Shown piece by piece: positions 1 through 6,643 of a stretch of 6,643 nt of DNA. Source of the stretch: an uncultured cyanobacterium (GTDB lineage: Bacteria > Cyanobacteriota > Cyanobacteriia > PCC-6307 > Cyanobiaceae); NCBI GenBank assembly GCA_903862155.1, contig CAIOXF010000018.1, positions 1 through 6,643 of the forward strand. The letters are read 5' to 3'. The stretch's first letter is position 1, and the number at the start of each line of letters is the position of its first letter. The notes under the pieces are model-generated. The model made no database searches and was not told the DNA's origin. It saw only the letters and a program-made list of their open reading frames with translations. The translations under genes were made by a program, and so were the position numbers.

Positions 1-14
1 CTGATTGAGCGCAC

Positions 15-34
15 CCGACCCGATTCGAGGTCGG
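15..34. other. Small inverted repeat upstream of ftsZ
   Basis: The arms CCGACC (15-20) and GGTCGG (29-34) are perfectly complementary around an 8-nt loop. The stem can gain two outer pairs (12-13 with 35-36) if C14 bulges. No T-run follows, so it does not look like a classical intrinsic terminator. It could end an upstream transcript, or it could sit over the -35 region of ftsZ. The loop lacks the T-loop signature, so a tRNA arm is unlikely. Confidence 0.3.
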
Positions 35-63
35 TGACTTAGGCGGTACCAGTCAATTATGTT
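34..63 (+). promoter_or_regulatory. Candidate ftsZ promoter
   Basis: A -35-like GTGACT (34-39) lies 18 bp before a -10-like TATGTT (58-63); each matches the sigma-70 consensus at four of six positions. Transcription would start near 70 and leave an untranslated leader of about 60 nt before the ATG at 129. The upstream inverted repeat touches the -35 box. No clear Shine-Dalgarno sequence precedes the ATG. This is a consensus match only, and other promoters further upstream, outside the window, are possible. Confidence 0.25.
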
Positions 64-128
64 GCGTTGCGGACGTAAACGCGCGAACGTGTGGCATCGC
101 GCCGTACGCAGCGCCCTTCACCTACATA

Positions 129-1268
129 ATGCAGCCGCAGCTCACCGGCCCCGACGCTTCGATGGAGCAACCCGCCACATCGGCCTCCACCAACGGCATC
201 GTGCCCAGCCAGTCGGCCCGCATTGAAGTGATCGGCGTGGGCGGCGGAGGCAGCAATGCGGTGAACCGCATGATTGCCTCCGACCTCCAGGGTGTGGGCT
301 ACCGGGTGCTGAACACCGACGCCCAGGCCCTGCTCCAGTCGTCGGCAAACCGGCGTTTCCAGCTTGGCCAGAAGCTCACCCGCGGCCTAGGAGCTGGCGG
401 CAATCCCGTGATCGGCCAGAAGGCCGCTGAGGAGTCCCGCGCCGAACTCGCGGAATCGCTGCAGGGCACCGATCTTGTGTTCATCGCCGCCGGCATGGGC
501 GGCGGCACAGGCACCGGGGCAGCTCCGATCCTGGCCGAGGTCGCCAAGGAAGTGGGTGCCCTCACCGTGGGCATCGTGACCAAGCCCTTCGGCTTTGAGG
601 GTCGCAAACGCATGCGTCAAGCCGAGGAGGGCATCGCCCGCCTGGCCGAGCATGTGGACACGCTGATCGTGATCCCCAACGACCGGCTGCGTGATGCCAT
701 CGCCGGTGCCCCCCTCAATGAGGCCTTCCGCGCCGCCGACGACGTGCTGCGCATGGGCGTGAAGGGGATCAGCGACATCATCACCAAGCCCGGCCTTGTG
801 AACGTCGACTTCGCCGATGTGCGTTCGGTGATGGCCGACGCCGGCACCGCCCTGCTGGGCATCGGTGTGGGCTCGGGCCGCTCCCGCGCCAGCGAAGCCG
901 CCCAGGCCGCCATGACCAGCCCTCTTTTGGAGGCTGCCCGCATTGACGGCGCCAAGGGCTGCGTGATCAACATCAGCGGCGGCAAGGACATGACCCTTGA
1001 GGACATGACGACGGCCTCCGAAGTGATCTACGACGTGGTGGATCCAGACGCGAACATCATTGTGGGCGCCGTGGTGGACGAGAAGCTCGAGGGCGAGATC
1101 CACGTGACCGTGATCGCTACCGGCTTCGAGAGCGGCACTCCTTATCGCAGCGAGCGCTCGGTGACCACCAGCTTCACCCCGGCCAGCAGCTTCTCGCCCG
1201 CCGCCGAAGACAAAGGGGCCAAGATCCCCCCGTTCCTCCTCAATCGCCAGGGCAGCAACAACGATTGA
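129..1268 (+). CDS. ftsZ: Cell division protein FtsZ
   Basis: This is the bacterial tubulin-like GTPase that polymerises at midcell into the Z-ring and recruits the division machinery. The 379-residue product is near the usual family length. The GTP-binding domain opens with the glycine-rich loop GVGGGGSNAVNRM (36-48) and carries the tubulin signature GGGTGTG (124-130). The T7 synergy loop NVDFADVRSVM (225-235) keeps both catalytic aspartates, D227 and D230. The folded core ends near residue 335. A short linker of about 30 residues follows, then a conserved C-terminal peptide, IPPFLLNRQ (366-374), which in the family binds FtsZ partners in the membrane. Residues 1-30 are a variable N-terminal extension. 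An in-frame ATG at 162 would shorten the protein by 11 residues; neither start has a Shine-Dalgarno sequence, so the start is uncertain. No ftsA follows, as is normal in cyanobacteria. The identification is secure. Confidence 0.97.
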   Translation: MQPQLTGPDASMEQPATSASTNGIVPSQSARIEVIGVGGGGSNAVNRMIASDLQGVGYRVLNTDAQALLQSSANRRFQLGQKLTRGLGAGGNPVIGQKAAEESRAELAESLQGTDLVFIAAGMGGGTGTGAAPILAEVAKEVGALTVGIVTKPFGFEGRKRMRQAEEGIARLAEHVDTLIVIPNDRLRDAIAGAPLNEAFRAADDVLRMGVKGISDIITKPGLVNVDFADVRSVMADAGTALLGIGVGSGRSRASEAAQAAMTSPLLEAARIDGAKGCVINISGGKDMTLEDMTTASEVIYDVVDPDANIIVGAVVDEKLEGEIHVTVIATGFESGTPYRSERSVTTSFTPASSFSPAAEDKGAKIPPFLLNRQGSNND

Positions 1269-1304
1269 TTGGGCCGTTGTAGCGAGCGGCTCATCAGCCC
1301 ATCT

Positions 1305-1343
1305 CAAGGATCATCGGTCGAGCCGATACCCGAACGATCCTTG
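1305..1343 (+). terminator. Bulged hairpin after ftsZ, possible terminator or RNA-processing element
   Basis: CAAGGATC (1305-1312) pairs perfectly with GATCCTTG (1336-1343). The helix continues directly into ATCGG (1313-1317) with CCGAT (1323-1327), closed by a TCGAG loop, so 13 pairs stack with one 8-nt bulge on the 3' side (1328-1335). It starts 37 nt after the ftsZ stop codon. No T-tract follows, so it is not a textbook intrinsic terminator. It lies in the 199-nt spacer between ftsZ and panB, which otherwise shows only a -10-like TATGGT (1353-1358) without a good -35 box. It could end ftsZ transcripts, stabilise their 3' end, or belong to the panB leader. Confidence 0.4.
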
Positions 1344-1467
1344 GGTCGACAATATGGTGACCCGGAGTCCACGCCTGCCCAGAGCATCCCGTGTGGCTGC
1401 TCCCTTCCGGTCCTGACCAGATTTGGGCGTCGGAGCCGCATGGGTCCGAGTCGTGTGGATGCTAGCA

Positions 1468-2334
<867 letters not shown>

Positions 2335-3570
2335 GCCGCCAGCGGGGCCCCTCCACCACCAGCAAGCCATCAGCACGGAAGGGCTCCAGCAGCACGGTGA
2401 GCTCCTCCAACCGGCTCTGCACCTCAGCAGCCCCGAAGCCCTGCTGGGCCAGCAGCCTCTGCAGGTGCACCCCCTCTCGCCGCCGTAACCCCACCATCAG
2501 GCGCTCATCAAGAGGCATCCCCGTCTGATCGCCAGGGGACGGGCCCGGATCAGCCTGCTCACGACCCAACTGCGCCTCCAACCACTGGCGGTAGCCCTCG
2601 CGGGTGCGGGGCCGCGCCTGCCGCACCCCCCAGGGAGCTGCCGTGGCCCCCATGCCAAAGCCCCACCAGCCAGCTCCGCTCCAATACACGCGGTTGTGGC
2701 GCGAGGCGTGGCCGGGCAGGGCGTAGTTGGAGATCTCGTAGTGGCCGTAGCCCCAGCGGCTCAGCTCGGCCTGGGTGAGCTCCATCAGATCGGCAGCCAG
2801 ATCGGCATCGGGAAGCTCCAAATTTCCCTCGTCCAGCCGCCGGGCAAACACGGTGCCCGGCTCGATCGTGAGGTCGTACACCGAGAGATGGGGCGGCTCC
2901 AGGGCGATGGCCTGTGTCAGCTGGGCGCGCCACTCCGCTGGCCCCTGGCCCGGCACCGCCTGGATCAGATCCAGGCTCCAGCTCGCCAGCCTTCCGCCCT
3001 GGCGTGCCTCCGCCAACCAAGCGGCCGCCTCCAGCAGGTCGCCCCGGCGATGCCGCCGCCCCAGGCGCGCAAGAACAGCATCATCAAAGCTCTGGCCGCC
3101 CAGGCTCACCCGGTTCACGCCCGCCGCCAGGTAGGCCGCCAGCCGCTCCCGATCAAAACTCGCCGGATCCAACTCCAACGTGATTTCGGCGCCTGGTGCG
3201 ATCCCGAAGCGCCGGCCCAGGGCCGTGAGCAGCCTGCGCACCTGGGCCGGATCCAACAGCGAGGGGGTGCCGCCGCCGAAGTACACGGTGCTCAGGGGCG
3301 GGCCGCCGGGGCTGGCGGCGATCTCCGCCTCCAGTTGTTCCAGATAGGCCGCGATCGCGTTGGCTCCGGGCTGGCCCGACAGGGCCCCAGCCCGGTCGCC
3401 CAGGGGCACCACCGGAAAGTCGCAGTAGAAGCAGCGCCGGTGGCAGAAAGGAATGTGCAGGTAGGCGCTGCGGGGCTCGGGCAACACAGGCGGTAACCCC
3501 AACGGACGAAAGGCGCCGGAATCAGGCATGCTGCCTGCCTGATCGGTCGGGCAGTTCCAGCGCAACGGGA

Positions 3571-4758
3571 ATGGTGGACTCCCTGATCCTGCTCCTGTTC
3601 CTGGTGTCCGGAGCGGCGGCCGGCTGGCTGGGGGTAGACCTGCTGCCCGAGCAGCTCCTGATCCAGGTGGACAACCCGGAGGGGCTGCGCACGGTGCTGG
3701 CCGGCTTCGGGGCCTTTTTCGGACTGATCGCGGGCTTCCTGTTCCAACAGCTGCGCCGCAAGCTGATGCAGCAGGTGCGCACCATGCCCACCGACCTGCT
3801 GATCAGCCGCGCCGTGGGCCTGATCCTGGGCCTGCTGGTGGCCAACCTGCTGCTGGCGCCGATCCTGCTGCTGCCCCTCCCCTGGGAGGTGGTGTTCGTG
3901 AAGCCGGTGGCGGCGATCCTGAGCAACGTGTTCTTCGGGGTGTCGGGCTACAACCTGGCCGAAGTGCACGGCCGCACCCTGCTGCGCCTGTTCACCCGTG
4001 GTGACAGCGAAGCCCTCCTGGTGGCCGACGGGGTGCTTCAGCCCGCCTCCGCCAAGATCCTCGACACGAGTGTGATCATCGATGGCCGCATCCGCGGCCT
4101 GCTCGATTCCGGCCTGCTGGAGGGTCAGGTGATCGTGGCCCAGTGTGTGATCGACGAGCTGCAGGCCCTGGCCGATTCCGCCAATGCCGAAAAGCGGGGC
4201 CGGGGGCGGCGTGGCCTCAAGCTGCTCAGCGAGCTGCGTGAGCAATACGGCCGCCGGCTGGTGGTGAACAGCACCCGCTACGAGGGCAACGGCGTCGACG
4301 ACAAGCTGCAGAAACTCACCGCCGATACCGGTGGCACCCTGCTGACCGCCGACTACAACCTGGCCAAGGTGGCCGAGGTGCAGGGGCTGAAAGTGATGAA
4401 CCTCAGCGAACTGGTGATCGCGCTGCGGCCGGAGGTGCAACCGGGCGACGAGCTCCAGCTCAAGATCGCTCGGGAGGGGAAGGAACCCCACCAGGGGGTG
4501 GGCTACCTCGACGACGGCACGATGGTGGTGGTGGAAGACGCCAGCCAGAAGATCGGCCTGCGGGTGCCCGTGATCATCACGGGGGCGTTGCAGAACCCCA
4601 CCGGCCGCATCGTGTTCGCCCGCTGCGACGGCGACCCCCAGGCCGGCCACTCCCCCACGCCGAACGCCTCCGACGAACCCACCGGTGGCAAGCGCCGCCG
4701 CTCCGGTAAAGCCGCCTCCACCAGCCGCCAGGATCCGGACTCAACGAACCCCCGCTAG
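3571..4758 (+). CDS. Membrane-anchored PIN/TRAM domain protein, putative ribonuclease (YacL-like)
   Basis: The 395-residue product has three parts. Residues 1-132 hold about four hydrophobic membrane segments (about 4-24, 40-60, 83-106 and 109-129). A PIN nuclease domain follows (about 160-280) with the acidic residues expected for metal binding: D165 and D171 (in ILDTSVIIDGRI), E196 (in VIDELQ), D243/D244 and D261 (in LTADYNL). A TRAM domain (about 287-350), a small beta-barrel usually linked to RNA binding, comes next. The last 45 or so residues are hydrophilic, with a KRRR cluster (374-377), and look disordered. This order matches the YacL-type PIN/TRAM family widespread in Gram-positives and cyanobacteria. 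The intact acidic set suggests an active membrane-tethered RNase, but the target is unknown. It starts 41 bp from the divergent hemW start and ends 32 bp before clpR, so co-transcription with the clp pair is possible. The ATG directly precedes the first membrane segment. Confidence 0.9.
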   Translation: MVDSLILLLFLVSGAAAGWLGVDLLPEQLLIQVDNPEGLRTVLAGFGAFFGLIAGFLFQQLRRKLMQQVRTMPTDLLISRAVGLILGLLVANLLLAPILLLPLPWEVVFVKPVAAILSNVFFGVSGYNLAEVHGRTLLRLFTRGDSEALLVADGVLQPASAKILDTSVIIDGRIRGLLDSGLLEGQVIVAQCVIDELQALADSANAEKRGRGRRGLKLLSELREQYGRRLVVNSTRYEGNGVDDKLQKLTADTGGTLLTADYNLAKVAEVQGLKVMNLSELVIALRPEVQPGDELQLKIAREGKEPHQGVGYLDDGTMVVVEDASQKIGLRVPVIITGALQNPTGRIVFARCDGDPQAGHSPTPNASDEPTGGKRRRSGKAASTSRQDPDSTNPR

Positions 4759-4761
4759 GCT
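4756..4761 (+). promoter_or_regulatory. Candidate -10 box for clpR-clpP3
   Basis: TAGGCT overlaps the TAG stop codon of the PIN/TRAM gene and fits the TANNNT form common for -10 elements in picocyanobacteria, where -35 boxes are often weak. No good -35 hexamer is visible 16-18 bp upstream. A start near 4768-4770 would leave a leader of about 21 nt before the ATG at 4791 and would favour that ATG over the GTG at 4770. The match is short and could be chance. Confidence 0.25.
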
Positions 4762-4790
4762 CCAGCCCAGTGCCTGGCGAGAAGCTGCGG

Positions 4791-5489
4791 ATGTCGGTGT
4801 CGGCCCCTTACTACGGCGATTCCGCCGTGATGCGCACACCGCCGCCCGATCTGCCCTCCCTCCTGCTCAAGGAGCGGATCGTGTATCTGGGCCTGCCGCT
4901 GTTCAGCGACGACGATGCCAAGCGTCAGATGGGCATCGATGTGACCGAGCTGATCATTGCCCAGCTGCTCTATCTGGAATTTGACAATCCGGAGAAGCCG
5001 ATCTTCTTCTATATCAACTCCACCGGCACCTCCTGGTTCACCGGCGATGCCATCGGCTTTGAAACCGAAGCCTTCGCCATCGCCGACACAATCCGCTACG
5101 TGAAGCCACCGGTGCACACCATCTGCATCGGCCAGGCGATGGGCACCGCGGCCATGATTCTCAGCGCCGGCACAAAAGGCCACCGCGCAGCCCTGCCCCA
5201 CGCCTCAATCGTGCTGCACCAGCCCCGCAGCGGAGCCCGCGGCCAGGCCAGCGACATTCAGATCCGGGCCAAGGAGGTGCTTCACAACAAGCACACCATG
5301 CTCGAGATGCTGGCCGAGAACACCGGAAAATCGGTGGAGCAACTGGCCAAGGATTCCGACCGGATGACCTACCTCACGGCTGAGGAAGCCAAGGAGTACG
5401 GCCTGATCGACCGCGTGCTCACCAGCCAGAAGGATCTGCCCAACGCCGCCGCCGTCGCCGGCGACCGCAACCCCGTGGGCATCGGCTGA
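4791..5489 (+). CDS. clpR: ClpR, catalytically inactive ClpP-like subunit of the Clp protease
   Basis: ClpR is a ClpP paralogue that assembles with ClpP3 into a mixed protease core used with a Clp ATPase in cyanobacteria. The 232-residue product has the ClpP fold but lacks key catalytic parts. The nucleophile position holds glycine (G118, in GQAMGTAAM, where ClpP has ASMGA). The catalytic aspartate position holds methionine (M192, in DSDRMTYL). The SPGGSV oxyanion segment reads STGTSW (77-82). The catalytic histidine H143 (in LHQP) remains. The N-terminal PYYGD and RTPPPDLPS segments are typical of cyanobacterial ClpR. The ATG at 4791 gives an N-terminus of the usual length; a GTG at 4770 would add seven residues. 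A weak GAGA stretch lies upstream. It begins 32 bp after the PIN/TRAM gene and ends 48 bp before clpP3, so it is probably transcribed with its partner. Annotations often call it simply ATP-dependent Clp protease proteolytic subunit. Confidence 0.93.
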   Translation: MSVSAPYYGDSAVMRTPPPDLPSLLLKERIVYLGLPLFSDDDAKRQMGIDVTELIIAQLLYLEFDNPEKPIFFYINSTGTSWFTGDAIGFETEAFAIADTIRYVKPPVHTICIGQAMGTAAMILSAGTKGHRAALPHASIVLHQPRSGARGQASDIQIRAKEVLHNKHTMLEMLAENTGKSVEQLAKDSDRMTYLTAEEAKEYGLIDRVLTSQKDLPNAAAVAGDRNPVGIG

Positions 5490-5537
5490 TCCCGCCCGCC
5501 CGAACACACCCGTCGTTATCTCACCAGACCAGAAACC

Positions 5538-6140
5538 ATGCCCATCGGCACTCCCAGCGTTCCCTACCGCCTTCCCGGAAGCCAGTATGAGCGGTGGGTT
5601 GATATCTACACCCGCCTGGGTGTGGAGCGCATCCTCTTTCTGGGCTCCGAGGTGAACGACGCCGTGGCCAACGCCCTGGTGGCCCAGATGCTCTATCTCG
5701 ACTCGGAAGACAACTCCAAGCCCATTTACCTCTACATCAACTCGCCGGGTGGCTCGGTGACCGCCGGTCTGGCGATCTTCGACACCATGCAATACGTGAA
5801 GAGCGATGTGGTGACGATCTGCGTGGGCCTCGCCGCCTCGATGGGCGCTTTCCTCCTGGCCGCCGGCACCAAGGGCAAGCGTCTGGCCCTGCCCCACAGC
5901 CGGATCATGATTCACCAGCCCCTCGGCGGCACCAGCCAGCGCCAGGCCAGTGACATCGAGATCGAGGCCAAGGAGATCCTTCGCATCAAAGACATGCTGA
6001 ACCGCTCGATGGCGGACATGACCGGCCAGCCCTTCGACAAAATCGAGAAGGACACCGACCGCGACTACTTCCTGAGCGCCGCTGAGGCCAAGGAGTACGG
6101 CCTGATCGACCGGGTGATCGCCCATCCCAGCGAGGCCTGA
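5538..6140 (+). CDS. clpP3: ATP-dependent Clp protease proteolytic subunit ClpP (ClpP3 type)
   Basis: This is the active serine-protease subunit of the barrel-shaped Clp protease; an AAA+ chaperone unfolds substrates and feeds them in. The 200-residue product is the usual ClpP length and keeps the full triad: S101 (in GLAASMGAF), H126 (in MIHQP) and D176 (in DTDRDYFLS). The oxyanion segment SPGGSV (69-74) and the closing AAEAKEYGLIDRV block (181-193) are intact. There is no long propeptide; the protein starts MPIGTPSVPYRLPG, as I recall for cyanobacterial ClpP3. Assignment to ClpP3 rather than another ClpP paralogue rests on this N-terminus and on the clpR gene 48 bp upstream. The start at 5538 is the only sensible ATG, with no real Shine-Dalgarno sequence. 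ClpP3 can supply the active sites that ClpR lacks in the shared complex. Confidence 0.95.
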   Translation: MPIGTPSVPYRLPGSQYERWVDIYTRLGVERILFLGSEVNDAVANALVAQMLYLDSEDNSKPIYLYINSPGGSVTAGLAIFDTMQYVKSDVVTICVGLAASMGAFLLAAGTKGKRLALPHSRIMIHQPLGGTSQRQASDIEIEAKEILRIKDMLNRSMADMTGQPFDKIEKDTDRDYFLSAAEAKEYGLIDRVIAHPSEA

Positions 6141-6144
6141 GGCC

Positions 6145-6177
6145 GGCAGGGTCGCTTGCGTAAGCTCGACCCTTGCC
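6145..6177 (+). terminator. Strong hairpin between clpP3 and ilvC
   Basis: Starting four nt after the clpP3 stop, GGCAGGGTC (6145-6153) pairs with GACCCTTGCC (6168-6177) with one bulged T at 6174. The stem continues as GCTT (6154-6157) with AAGC (6162-6165) around a GCGT loop, leaving TC (6166-6167) bulged. That gives about 13 pairs with two small bulges. No T-run follows, so intrinsic termination would be atypical. The 3' arm also contains a -10-like TAAGCT, so the element may serve as clpP3 transcript end, ilvC promoter region, or both. Confidence 0.45.
6161..6166 (+). promoter_or_regulatory. Candidate -10 box for ilvC
   Basis: TAAGCT fits the TANNNT pattern and resembles the TAGGCT found before clpR. 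It lies 33 nt upstream of the ilvC ATG, so a start near 6173 would give a leader of about 27 nt. The region 17 bp upstream (TGAGGC, 6138-6143, overlapping the clpP3 stop) is a poor -35. The box sits in the 3' half of the hairpin described for this gap. Confidence 0.3.
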
Positions 6178-6199
6178 CAGCCCCGAACTCCCTGCCCGG

Positions 6200-6643
6200 A
6201 TGGCCCAGCTCTTCTACGACTCCGACGCCGATCTCAGCCTGCTGAACGGCAAGACGGTGGCCATCATCGGCTACGGCTCCCAGGGCCATGCCCACGCGCT
6301 GAACCTGAAGGACAGCGGCGTGAATGTGGTGGTGGGTCTGTATGAGGGCAGCCGCTCCGCCGACAAGGCCAAGGCTGATGGCCTTGAGGTGCTGAGCGTG
6401 GCTGACGCCTGCGCCAAGGCCGATTGGATCATGGTGCTGCTGCCCGATGAAGCCCAGAAAGACGTTTACGCCAAGGAGATCGCTCCCCATCTGAGCGCCG
6501 GCAAGGTGCTGAGCTTCGCCCACGGCTTCAACATCCGCTTCGAGCTGATCAAGCCCCCCGCCGATGTGGACGTGGTGATGATTTCCCCGAAGGGCCCCGG
6601 CCACACCGTGCGCTGGGAATATCAGAACGGCATGGGTGTGCCC
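6200..6643 (+). CDS. ilvC: Ketol-acid reductoisomerase (NADP+), N-terminal part, truncated by window edge
   Basis: IlvC converts acetolactate or acetohydroxybutyrate to the dihydroxy acids of valine and isoleucine synthesis by a Mg2+-dependent alkyl shift and NADPH reduction. The first 148 codons are present and remain open to the last base of the window. They cover most of the Rossmann domain: the dinucleotide-binding GYGSQGHAHA (24-33), the cofactor-specificity loop GLYEGSRSADK (46-56) with serines S51 and S53 typical of NADPH enzymes, LLPDE (80-84), FAHGFNI with the active-site histidine H108 (106-112), and SPKGPGHTVRWEY (129-141). The ATG at 6200 gives the family's usual MAQLFYDSDADL start; no Shine-Dalgarno sequence precedes it. 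The gene lies 59 nt after clpP3, behind a hairpin, so it is probably its own transcription unit. Its pathway intermediate 2-oxoisovalerate is the substrate of PanB, encoded upstream. Confidence 0.96.
   Translation, partial: MAQLFYDSDADLSLLNGKTVAIIGYGSQGHAHALNLKDSGVNVVVGLYEGSRSADKAKADGLEVLSVADACAKADWIMVLLPDEAQKDVYAKEIAPHLSAGKVLSFAHGFNIRFELIKPPADVDVVMISPKGPGHTVRWEYQNGMGVP

Noticed and set aside
1..42. Possible last 13 codons of an upstream gene (for example ftsQ, often near ftsZ) ending at TAG 40-42.
   Set aside because: All three forward frames stop early (2-4, 6-8 and 40-42), and the few residues before the last stop are too short and unspecific to assign to any family.
46..59. NtcA-like half site GTA followed 8 nt later by TTA upstream of ftsZ.
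   Set aside because: The second half does not match the GTA-N8-TAC pattern, so there is no good reason to propose nitrogen control.
387..1307. Long open frame on the minus strand across ftsZ.
   Set aside because: It is rich in His, Gly and Ala with no recognisable domain, and lies opposite strongly conserved FtsZ codons. Such antisense frames are expected in high-GC genes.
3292..4650. Minus-strand open frame of about 450 codons across the PIN/TRAM gene.
   Set aside because: Its composition is dominated by His, Gln and Gly with no motif, and the plus strand encodes a coherent membrane, PIN and TRAM architecture. It also overlaps the start of hemW in another frame.
5205..6125. Minus-strand open frame of about 300 codons spanning clpR and clpP3.
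   Set aside because: It crosses two well-supported ClpP-family genes and shows an apparent internal repeat only because those genes are paralogues.
4791..6140. clpR and clpP3 as a recent tandem duplication or a pseudogene next to its functional copy.
   Set aside because: The proteins differ throughout and both match distinct conserved cyanobacterial subfamilies with intact frames, so the duplication is ancient and clpR is functional in the non-catalytic sense.

Overview
The window is a gene-dense, high-GC stretch of chromosome from a cyanobacterium. It most likely belongs to the Synechococcus/Cyanobium picocyanobacterial group. Three things point there. The proteins read as cyanobacterial forms: an FtsZ with a short C-terminal linker, a ClpR-like inactive Clp subunit beside an active ClpP, and a membrane-anchored PIN/TRAM protein. 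The order ftsZ, panB, hemW, PIN/TRAM, clpR, clpP3, ilvC is one I recall from that group. Shine-Dalgarno sequences are mostly absent, as is common there. The assignment comes from sequence reading and memory; no search was run.

Layout. Positions 1-128 are non-coding or hold the last few codons of an unidentified upstream gene, plus a small hairpin and a weak candidate ftsZ promoter. ftsZ (129-1268, +) encodes the cell-division tubulin. A 199-nt spacer (1269-1467) holds a bulged hairpin. panB (1468-2334, +) makes ketopantoate for pantothenate/CoA synthesis. hemW (2198-3529, -), a radical-SAM haem chaperone, converges on panB and overlaps its 3' end by 137 bp. Only 41 bp separate its start from a divergent gene (3571-4758, +) for a membrane-anchored PIN/TRAM putative nuclease. 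Next come clpR (4791-5489, +) and clpP3 (5538-6140, +), the inactive and active subunits of a mixed Clp protease core. A 59-nt gap with a strong hairpin and a -10-like box leads into ilvC (6200 onward, +), which runs off the right edge. No gene-free stretch exceeds 300 bases.

How the genes relate. This is housekeeping core genome: division, cofactor biosynthesis, haem handling, proteolysis and branched-chain amino acid synthesis. PanB uses 2-oxoisovalerate, an intermediate of the valine pathway that includes IlvC, so those two are metabolically linked though not adjacent. ClpR and ClpP3 are direct partners. I see no mobile element, CRISPR array, tRNA, rRNA, phage gene or defence system, and no convincing undescribed system. 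The points most worth a second look are the panB/hemW 3' overlap, the PIN/TRAM protein upstream of the Clp pair, and the two intergenic hairpins.
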